Source of the DNA: a bacterium
GTDB lineage: Bacteria > Vulcanimicrobiota > Xenobia > Xenobiales > JADMJV01
Direction of reading: 5' to 3'
NCBI GenBank assembly: GCA_030149525.1
Contig: JASBRJ010000090.1
Location: 1 to 34,026, forward strand
Length of the DNA stretch: 34,026 bases
In this document: positions 26,040-32,246 of the stretch, piece by piece
Layout of the letters: every line of letters starts with the position of its first letter
How positions within the stretch are numbered: the first letter of the stretch is position 1
The notes under the pieces: model-generated
Database searches by the model: none
What the model was told of the DNA's origin: nothing
Seen by the model: only the letters and a program-made list of their open reading frames with translations
Translations under genes and position numbers: made by a program

Positions 26040-26984
26040 TTATCTCGCTTCCGCCCTAAGCTGAGCCAGCGTTTTGCGGTACTCTTGATTCTCCGGATTC
26101 GCTCGGCACAAAATTTCCATCTGCTCGATAGCAAGAGCCACCTCTCCCGCCTTGTAGTGAGCGCCGGCGAGAAAATTGCGTATTTTATGAATCTGCTTTG
26201 CCTCGGCGGCTTCGGCTTTGTAGGCCTTGAGAGCAGACTGAGCCAGTGCCACGGATTTATCGTAGTTGGCGGCCTTATACTCCACCCTGGCAGCCTCGAA
26301 AAGTTCATCGGCCGATCGGGAGTCGTGCAGTCCCAAGAAGGCGGCAGCCCCCAATACCACGACGAGAGCGACGACGGCCAGTGACTTGACCAGAATGCTG
26401 CCACCTCGGCCCGAGGCTGCGGGTTTTTCCATGGCCTTTAACTTGGGAACGAGGCGGTCTCTGAGATCGACAAAACCGGCCTCCGTCACGGCCATGGTTT
26501 CGAGCTTCGCGCCCAGGCTATGAACGGCCCGACGAATGGCGTCGGCTGCCACTTTTTCCGGTGGCGCGTTCTCCAGGCCGTCGGAAATTCGGGTCATCCG
26601 CTCCAGCAGAGTATTGCCAAGCTTTTCCACCTGGCGATATTCTGAGGGCAGAGCCAGTCCTCTGAAGAGCCCACCCTCGGAGCAGGCTCGTCGAATGTTA
26701 TCGGCGTCCTCGTTTTCTGAGATGTTCAGCAGTTGCTGATAGACATGACCCCAGGACTCTTGGCTCTGTCTCAGGGCCTCCGTCAGCGCGGAGGAAATCT
26801 GAGATGGTTTCTCACCTGAGTTGCAGGCCAGAGCGTAGAGTTCCAGAGCCAGCAGTTCCAGATGAAGAGAGTTCCATACCTCTTCATGGGTATTAGCGAA
26901 AGCGTCCACCAGAATCTTCTTGATCAGCTTATATTCCGGTGGGTAGAGGCCGATCTTCTCTTTGAATTGATCCACTAACGCCAT
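26040..26984 (-). CDS. Single-pass membrane protein with cytoplasmic helical and TPR-like regions
   Basis: 314 aa from ATG 26984; the frame is open to TTG 27044, and neither start has a strong ribosome site. An N-terminal helical region of about 190 residues is followed by a single membrane segment (about 198-220, SLAVVALVVVLGAAAFLGL) and a C-terminal TPR-like domain with two or three helix pairs (ADELFEAARVEYKAANYDKSVALAQSA and GAHYKAGEVALAIEQMEILCRANPENQEY). The TPR would lie on the opposite side of the membrane from the N-terminal part. It sits directly before the WD40 gene, with a single base between stop and next start. A role as the membrane anchor or adaptor for the WD40 protein is inferred. 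Confidence 0.7.
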   Translation of the reverse strand: MALVDQFKEKIGLYPPEYKLIKKILVDAFANTHEEVWNSLHLELLALELYALACNSGEKPSQISSALTEALRQSQESWGHVYQQLLNISENEDADNIRRACSEGGLFRGLALPSEYRQVEKLGNTLLERMTRISDGLENAPPEKVAADAIRRAVHSLGAKLETMAVTEAGFVDLRDRLVPKLKAMEKPAASGRGGSILVKSLAVVALVVVLGAAAFLGLHDSRSADELFEAARVEYKAANYDKSVALAQSALKAYKAEAAEAKQIHKIRNFLAGAHYKAGEVALAIEQMEILCRANPENQEYRKTLAQLRAEAR

Positions 26985-27065
26985 TTTGGGGGCTTCTGTC
27001 TCGTGGTGGTGCTGACCTTGCCCTACGCACTTGTTGCCACCCAAGGATTAAAGTAATCTAGGGAA

Positions 27066-27782
27066 GTGAAGTTGCTCTCTTCCGATACGACACTTGAGGC
27101 GCAGCGCTTTCTAGTGGGCCGGCTCAAATCGATGCCGCTCGAGAAGAAGTATGCTGTCACGGCTGCGGCCATCCAGGCAGGTTTCAATATTCATCGCTCG
27201 GAAGCGATTGAGATGAATCCTTTCGACGTCGCTCACCGGCTAACGAGGTACCTTGAGCAGGAAGCTATTGATTATTTTTTGGGGGGCTCTATCGCGAGTA
27301 CGACTTATGGCGAACCGCGTTTCACCCAAGACGTCGATGTCATCGTCAGACTTTCGGAAGACGATGTAGACCTGCTGGTTGCAGAATTTGAGTCAGACTT
27401 CTACGTCAGTGGGCCGGCTCTCCACGAGGCCGTTCAGCGAAAAAGTTCTGCGAATTTGATTCACCTGGATACCAACTTTAAGATCGACTTGATTGTCAGC
27501 CGGGAGAGACCTTTTGAGAAGTCGCGTTTTGAACGGCGGGTAAGGAAGAGCGCTGCCGGTCAGTCTTTCTGGTTTTGCACCGCTGAGGATATCGTTTTAG
27601 TGAAGTTGGAGTGGTACAAAAATAGTGGTGAGGTTCTGGAGAGGCAACTCAGAGACGTTCAGACCGTCCTGATGGTGCAAGAATCTCTAGACTTAGATTA
27701 CTTGAGAAAATGGGCTGTGAGACTTGGCGTTCTTGAACTCCTCGAGCGCTCTATCGCCGACGCCGGTCTCGATGGTCCCTGA
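27066..27782 (+). CDS. Nucleotidyltransferase-fold protein
   Basis: 238 aa. Start GTG 27066. The motif GGSIAS (73-78), then RFTQDVDVIV (D89, D91), with a third acidic residue D141 in NFKIDLIV, is the classic nucleotidyltransferase (Pol beta-like) triad. Such small proteins range from kanamycin-type nucleotidyltransferases to AbiEii-type toxins; this one lacks an obvious antitoxin partner. The N-terminal 60 residues look helical and may be a separate small domain (KKYAVTAAAIQAGFNIHRSEAIE). The C-terminal half is helical (LERQLRDVQTVL). The next gene begins 17 nt later on the same strand, but the functional link to the phosphatase is unclear. Confidence 0.65.
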   Translation: MKLLSSDTTLEAQRFLVGRLKSMPLEKKYAVTAAAIQAGFNIHRSEAIEMNPFDVAHRLTRYLEQEAIDYFLGGSIASTTYGEPRFTQDVDVIVRLSEDDVDLLVAEFESDFYVSGPALHEAVQRKSSANLIHLDTNFKIDLIVSRERPFEKSRFERRVRKSAAGQSFWFCTAEDIVLVKLEWYKNSGEVLERQLRDVQTVLMVQESLDLDYLRKWAVRLGVLELLERSIADAGLDGP

Positions 27783-27799
27783 CAAGGCATAAGAACTCC

Positions 27800-28465
27800 A
27801 TGAAAAAAGCAATAAGCTATAAAGCCATCCTCTTCGACATGGACGGCGTTCTTCTCGATTCGGAGCCGTTCTGGCGCAAAGCTGAAATCGAAGTCTTCGC
27901 CACGGTGGGAACCCATCTTACCGAAGCAGATTGTGCCGAGACCATGGGGATTCGCATCGACGAAGTGGTGGCGTACCGGGTTCCTCACGCGGATCAGGAT
28001 GCCGTGGTGGAAGCGATTATGGACCGAATGGTGGAACTTGTCACGACCGAAGGGAAGCCGCTTCCCGGAGTTGTGGAGACCCTCAATCTGGTGCGCGATT
28101 TGGGTATACCCTGCGGTCTTGCCACCTCCTCAAGCTATCGGCTTCTCAATGCCACTCTGAAGAGCTTGGATTTGGAGTCTTACTTCTCTATCGTCCACTC
28201 GGCAGAAGTTGAGCCCTACGGCAAACCGCATCCAGGTGTTTATATCCGGGCGGCTGAGAAGCTTGGTTTTAACCCAAAGGACTGCCTGGCCATCGAGGAT
28301 TCGGTCAACGGTGTCATTTCAGCCAAGGCGGCACAAATGGCGGTCATTGCCGCACCGGAAGAGGTGGTGTTCAACGATCCCCGTTTTGCCCTAGCCGATC
28401 TGAAGGTAGAAAACCTGGTCCAGGCTCACCAACTGATCAAGGATGGCTTCGTGAGGGCGATCTAA
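27800..28465 (+). CDS. HAD-family sugar phosphatase, HxpB (YniC)-like
   Basis: 221 aa. The HAD motifs are all present: FDMDG (12-16; nucleophile D13, acid/base D15), ATSSS (108-112; motif II), GKPHP (141-145; motif III Lys142) and IEDSVNG (165-171; motif IV E166, D167). The cap is a C1-type helical insert (residues 17-85). The phrase TMGIRIDEVV and the ending NDPRFALADLKV match E. coli HxpB (YniC), which dephosphorylates hexitol phosphates and 2-deoxyglucose-6-phosphate. Related beta-phosphoglucomutases have a similar core, but the closest match by eye is HxpB. Its last bases overlap the stop of the convergent GAF-TPR gene (28462-28465, CTAA). Confidence 0.85.
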   Translation: MKKAISYKAILFDMDGVLLDSEPFWRKAEIEVFATVGTHLTEADCAETMGIRIDEVVAYRVPHADQDAVVEAIMDRMVELVTTEGKPLPGVVETLNLVRDLGIPCGLATSSSYRLLNATLKSLDLESYFSIVHSAEVEPYGKPHPGVYIRAAEKLGFNPKDCLAIEDSVNGVISAKAAQMAVIAAPEEVVFNDPRFALADLKVENLVQAHQLIKDGFVRAI

Positions 28466-29463
28466 AGTTCAGCCAGTCGCTCCGCACACTTGAGAGTGTT
28501 AGGATGGTCTTCACCGAACAGCCTGGTCGAGGACAGGACCGCTTGCTGGAGCCAGACTCTGGCCGTGGCCGCGTCTCCCATCTCTTTGGAGATGACCGCA
28601 AGATTCGCCATAACGGCAGGAGTGGCTCGGTTCTCGCCCTTCTGTTCACTCATAACATCCAGGCCCAGTTTATAAAGTCGCTCGGCTTCTCGAAGATTAC
28701 CGAGTGCGTAGTTGCATCCACCCAGATTGTTGAGTAAGGAGATGGCACACGGCTGGCGTTCCAGGCCGGCCTGTTCCAGGATGCTCATCCCGCGCTCGAA
28801 CTGCTCCAGAGCGTCGCGGGGGTTGTCGGTGGCCCGAAGGACTTCACCATAATCGTTGAGGCTGGTGGCCAGCTCTCGGCAGGGTCCCCATTCTTCGGCC
28901 ATGTTTTTGGCCCGCTCCAGAAAGGATGCGGCCATCTCATTCACACCGGCCTTGAAAGCCTCTAGGCCCGCTCGACGGATTCCCGACCAGGTCTCGGTTT
29001 GATCGGAGGTGGGTAGAACCCGTTGAACTTTAGAGAGGAGTTGCTTTTCCCGCATAGCGACATCGGCTCCGGCACGGAGCCCGAGAGCTTCGATGGAGAC
29101 CATTTCATCTTTGCGGAAGTTGGGGTGGGAGCGAGGGTTGTCGAAGTACAGAACGCCTGCCACCTCCCCCTGGGGGGGCTTCCGAATCGGTACGGTAACG
29201 TAACACCTTTCGTCGTTGACAAGACGTATGCACTGAGCTTGCTCGAAACATTGGTTGACCAGGTTCCAGTCGATTCCCGCAGCGCCTTGGGCGGGGGGCG
29301 AGGTGAAGCCTGAGAACTTGTCGGGAATGGTTTGACCGTCGTTAAGTCGGTGATACAGGACGGCTTTTTCTGGTTCGAATCGCTCTAAAGAATCTGAGAA
29401 GGCTTCCCCCAGCACCCTTTTCACGGACCGTTTAAAGGTGTCGGTGATCTGCTTAGTTGCCAT
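28462..29463 (-). CDS. GAF-domain protein with tetratricopeptide repeats
   Basis: 333 aa. Residues about 15-140 form a GAF-like sensor domain (FEPEKAVLYHRL, then RCYVTVPIRK, GVLYFDNPRSHPNF and DEMVSIEALGLRAGADVAMREK). Residues about 155-333 are TPR repeats of the kinesin-light-chain type (TSLNDYGEVLRATDNPRDALEQFERGMSI; LLNNLGGCNYALGNLREAERLYKLGL; VMANLAVISKEMGDAATARVWLQQA). There is no membrane segment. GAF-TPR proteins often signal by protein contact. GGTGG lies 7 nt before the ATG. A perfect TATAAT lies about 70 nt upstream (29532-29537). Confidence 0.82.
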   Translation of the reverse strand: MATKQITDTFKRSVKRVLGEAFSDSLERFEPEKAVLYHRLNDGQTIPDKFSGFTSPPAQGAAGIDWNLVNQCFEQAQCIRLVNDERCYVTVPIRKPPQGEVAGVLYFDNPRSHPNFRKDEMVSIEALGLRAGADVAMREKQLLSKVQRVLPTSDQTETWSGIRRAGLEAFKAGVNEMAASFLERAKNMAEEWGPCRELATSLNDYGEVLRATDNPRDALEQFERGMSILEQAGLERQPCAISLLNNLGGCNYALGNLREAERLYKLGLDVMSEQKGENRATPAVMANLAVISKEMGDAATARVWLQQAVLSSTRLFGEDHPNTLKCAERLAEL

Positions 29464-29531
29464 TAGATTCCCACCACATGTGCTCTAAGTCTCACTTCCC
29501 AATTTGTGTTTGGCAAACCCAAACCTAGTCA

Positions 29532-29537
29532 ATTATA
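29532..29537 (-). promoter_or_regulatory. Perfect -10 element for the GAF-TPR gene
   Basis: On the minus strand the sequence reads TATAAT, followed by TGACTAGG. The region 17-18 nt upstream (TGTCCG/GTGTCC) is a poor -35, so either an activator is needed or the match is partly chance. The transcript would start about 60 nt before the ATG. Confidence 0.4.
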
Positions 29538-29582
29538 CCCGCTCGTTCAGATCTCGGACACTTTTGTGAAAAATAGTTACAT

Positions 29583-29834
29583 TTAGCCCGTAGTGGAGAG
29601 TAGTCTTCGGAGACGGCCGCGGGTGTGGCGTCGCCATGTTCGGAGTAAGCCGCTCAGAGCCCACCTTCTCAAAGAGATACCGCTCTGTTCCTCAGAGATG
29701 GAACGGTTTGGTGGCCGCCAGTCTTCCGAGGGCGCCGTCTGGAAGTCCGGCAAAGGAAGGCCGAGGCAGAAAGGTTGAGTTTCGCCTCGCAGGGTAGCGA
29801 TCGTCTGATTTTGAATTTTCTGTTCTTTATGCAT
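29583..29834 (-). CDS. Small unknown protein with arginine-rich amphipathic C-terminus
   Basis: 83 aa, not recognised. ATG 29834 has AAGGA 10 nt upstream, and a clear extended -10 promoter (29937-29965) lies about 96 nt before it, so this short gene is better supported than most of its size. The N-terminal half is polar and Pro-rich (TQPFCLGLPLPDF). From residue 53 the sequence is strongly cationic and leucine/tryptophan-rich (LRRWALSGLLRTWRRHTRG, then RLRRLL), which on a helix would give a hydrophobic and a positively charged face, as in membrane-active or nucleic-acid-binding peptides. No signal peptide is visible. The coding potential is uncertain; a non-coding transcript is the main alternative. 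Confidence 0.45.
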   Translation of the reverse strand: MHKEQKIQNQTIATLRGETQPFCLGLPLPDFQTAPSEDWRPPNRSISEEQSGISLRRWALSGLLRTWRRHTRGRLRRLLSTTG

Positions 29835-29936
29835 GGGATATCTATCCTTAAAAATGACACAATTGAGAACGCAGGTGGAGTAGAAAAGAAGGGGGTTGGG
29901 GTGGCAAGATGGCCGGAAGTTCAAGCTATGCGCGGC

Positions 29937-29965
29937 AGAGTAGCACACACTTTTGAGACTGACAA
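29937..29965 (-). promoter_or_regulatory. Extended -10 promoter reading towards the small cationic protein
   Basis: On the minus strand: -35 TTGTCA (29960-29965), 17-nt spacer, -10 TACTCT (29937-29942) with TG one base upstream. The last eight spacer bases GTGTGTGC and the bases after the -10 (GCC) are identical to the tadA promoter at 4899-4927. The shared pattern makes it a convincing promoter even though the gene behind it is small. The rest of 29835-30063 shows no gene. Confidence 0.7.
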
Positions 29966-30063
29966 CCCCCCCATGGATTATTAAACTTTTAATAAGGGGC
30001 GGCACCAGGATTTTTGATATCTGTTTGATATTGAATGGGTAGGCTTGGAACAGGAAGTCGTCG

Positions 30064-30591
30064 TTGGCTTTAGGAATGGCCGTCACTCAGAAAATTATGG
30101 TCGATTCGCACTATGACATAGAACAGCTGGACACCGGCCCTCTTGAGTTTTATCAAGAGCTCTGTCGTCAGCTTCAAAGTCGCCTGGACGAGGCCATGGA
30201 GGCTCGTCGCGAGGGCTCAAGACACGCCCTTTCCTGGCGTTCCAAGTACTATCAGTTGAGAGACGGGTATCGCGGTCTTGGCTGTAAGCTTGACGAGGTC
30301 ACCCACGAGCTGAGTGAAGCCACCGAAGGGCGTCGTAGTCAAGAAAAGGCTCTTGCTCTCAAGGAGCTAGAGTTGTCCCAGGCTTTGGAAAGAGTTGCCG
30401 AGATGGAACGTGCTCTCCAAGACCAGAAGTCGGAACTGGTGGCTCTGAAAGCACAGAATCGCGAACTCAATCGCACTGCCGACAAGCTAGGCCTACTGTG
30501 CAATCAGCTCAAGAACGACGTCTGCCGAATTTCCAACGACAAAGAGTTCTATCGACAGAAGGTCTCTGAACTGATGGACCGCTTTAGCTAG
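30064..30591 (+). CDS. Coiled-coil protein of unknown function
   Basis: 175 aa from TTG 30064, which has AGGAAG 6 nt upstream; ATG 30076 is possible but then sits only 18 nt past that site. Residues about 25-170 form one long heptad-rich helix (QLQSRLDEAMEARRE; LDEVTHELSEATEGRRS; ALKELELSQALERVAEMERALQDQ; NRELNRTADKLGLLCNQLKND). There is no signal peptide or membrane helix. Such proteins are usually structural or scaffolding; no family was recognised. The stop overlaps the stop of the convergent glycosidase-like gene (CTAG, 30588-30591). Confidence 0.65.
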   Translation: MALGMAVTQKIMVDSHYDIEQLDTGPLEFYQELCRQLQSRLDEAMEARREGSRHALSWRSKYYQLRDGYRGLGCKLDEVTHELSEATEGRRSQEKALALKELELSQALERVAEMERALQDQKSELVALKAQNRELNRTADKLGLLCNQLKNDVCRISNDKEFYRQKVSELMDRFS

Positions 30592-32156
30592 AACTCGTAT
30601 TCTCGGGACCCAACCGGAGCAGGCTCTTCCGGATAGGCAAAGTCGGTTGGCTCACGCAGCGGGGCACCAGCGAACGCCTCATCATACTCCGACTGCATCC
30701 GCTCAATAAACTGGGTGTACTTACCGCGCTCTTTCAGCATCTCAGCGGTCTCTTTTTGCAATCCGCCGGAAAGGGCTAACAGATTGGTGAAGCTCACATC
30801 GATGGTTTTCACGGGGGCTGCGCCCAGACCGTCGTTATGGCCGGACTCTCCGGCTCCCATAGGCCCCTGTAGTTTAGGACCCATCAGCATGTTATGGAGC
30901 CAGGCCAAGCCAACGTTTCCGCTGAGTTCACCGGCAAATTGGAGCAGCATGGGAAAGGCTCCGTAAGGCGTGTAGGTGTCCTGAAACTCCAAAGGCTGGC
31001 TGTTCACACCCTCAAGCCCGGCCGCCGACATATATCGGTCCTCGGTGGGGTGGTGGGCGGAGGCGGCAAAACCTGGATAATCGTGGGCTACAGCGTTCTG
31101 TGAGCGAATCTTTTCTCGTATTCGGAAGAGGTCTTTGAAGCCTTCTACGTCGTGGTAGGGGAGGAAAAGATGGGCCCACTCCTCATGGGGAGAACCCCAA
31201 TAGCCTTCCCAGGTGGTACCGTACCGGGTCTCCACTCGCTTCATGGAGATATCGTCCCAGATGTGATCTCTCTGTTCTTGAGTTAAATCACTGAAAAGTG
31301 TGGCGTAGCTGACGATCATTTGACCCTCGTGAACCCCGTGCTCTCCGGTCATAATACCGTCACCGGAGAAGGTTGCCTGAGGGTCTTTGGGATCGGAGAT
31401 ATGAACATGCCCTCTCACGCCGCCGGATTTGGGCTCGAAAAGAACTTCTTTGGAGCGGGAGATCAGATCGTCGTTGTAGGCTTTATAGCCTTCGGCCAGT
31501 TCTTTTCGTCCCGTGTCCTTGAGAGCTTTTTCCGCCAGGAGCAAGGCCCAGGCCATTTCTCCCATGTCCAGGGTGGGGACGGCGTTCTTCCAGCCCTCAA
31601 CCGGGTCCATGGACTGGCCGGAATGGAACCAGGTCACATGGCCTGCGAAGCCGGGATATTTTTCCTGATAGGCTTGATAGGAACGGAGTTTTTTCCCCAG
31701 GATATCGGCGGCGACCTCCGGGGCCTTGGAAGGATCGTCAGGACTCACCACTTGACTGATGATGGGATCTCCGTAGAGCGCTTTAACACACATGCCCAAA
31801 TCCAGACACTCTTTCGAGGCTGCTGAGAAATTACGGGAGGCCACCGGGACTCCCGTCTTCGGGTCGAGATTCCATCCATCGTAGGTGAGTCCCGACTCCG
31901 GATGGCGGGCTTTGGCAAAGAACTCGGCTTCGTGACGGAGATAGTCTTTCAGAAACTCCGCGCTTTTTTCCGCATCGTTGCGGAAGTCATCGGTTTTATA
32001 GCGCCAAGCAAAACGCCAGCTGGGCAGGCCGTCTTCCTGTCGCTGGGGCTGGAAGGTGTCCTCGGCTCCAGGAGATGCTGATTTGGCCATGCCCGTAGGG
32101 AACGGGGCACGTTCTATTCTGGATGGTAGCTTAGCACTGGTGACATTCACGACCAC
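30588..32156 (-). CDS. Probable (alpha/alpha)6-barrel glycoside hydrolase-like protein
   Basis: 522 aa. GTG 32156 is the longest start; ATG 32090 is another, and neither has a strong ribosome site. No signal peptide is visible. The pattern of long helices alternating with loops, a WxxxWxx-rich first half (FAWRYKTDDF; TYDGWNLD; TWFHSGQSMD), EMAWALLLAEKAL, and a second half with TWEGYWGSPHEEWAHLFLPY, YTPYGAFPMLLQFAGELSGNVGLAWL and GPMGAGES resembles glycoamylase-like or beta-glucan-degrading alpha/alpha-barrel families (for example GH144-type), but the match is by eye. Asp and Glu in SPHEEW and GAGES are candidate catalytic acids. It lies divergently beside a GH3 beta-glucosidase, suggesting joint use of a glucan. 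Confidence 0.45.
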   Translation of the reverse strand: MVVNVTSAKLPSRIERAPFPTGMAKSASPGAEDTFQPQRQEDGLPSWRFAWRYKTDDFRNDAEKSAEFLKDYLRHEAEFFAKARHPESGLTYDGWNLDPKTGVPVASRNFSAASKECLDLGMCVKALYGDPIISQVVSPDDPSKAPEVAADILGKKLRSYQAYQEKYPGFAGHVTWFHSGQSMDPVEGWKNAVPTLDMGEMAWALLLAEKALKDTGRKELAEGYKAYNDDLISRSKEVLFEPKSGGVRGHVHISDPKDPQATFSGDGIMTGEHGVHEGQMIVSYATLFSDLTQEQRDHIWDDISMKRVETRYGTTWEGYWGSPHEEWAHLFLPYHDVEGFKDLFRIREKIRSQNAVAHDYPGFAASAHHPTEDRYMSAAGLEGVNSQPLEFQDTYTPYGAFPMLLQFAGELSGNVGLAWLHNMLMGPKLQGPMGAGESGHNDGLGAAPVKTIDVSFTNLLALSGGLQKETAEMLKERGKYTQFIERMQSEYDEAFAGAPLREPTDFAYPEEPAPVGSREYEF

Positions 32157-32246
32157 ACGTTATTCCAGAAAGGTGAGTCAGGAGTAAACGTTTCTTTAAA
32201 AGTTCACCGGAAAAGGTTCTGAGATGTTTCGAGATAATGCCAACAC

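Noticed and set aside
26041-26404. N-terminal extension of the WD40 protein upstream of 26038
   Set aside because: It would run through the TPR gene in another frame, and its translation (W-, S- and R-rich) looks like non-coding frame, whereas ATG 26038 fits directly after the TPR stop.
29998-30020. Sigma-54 promoter (GGCAC-like element) before the coiled-coil gene
   Set aside because: The -24 part is approximate and there is no GC at the required -12 position.
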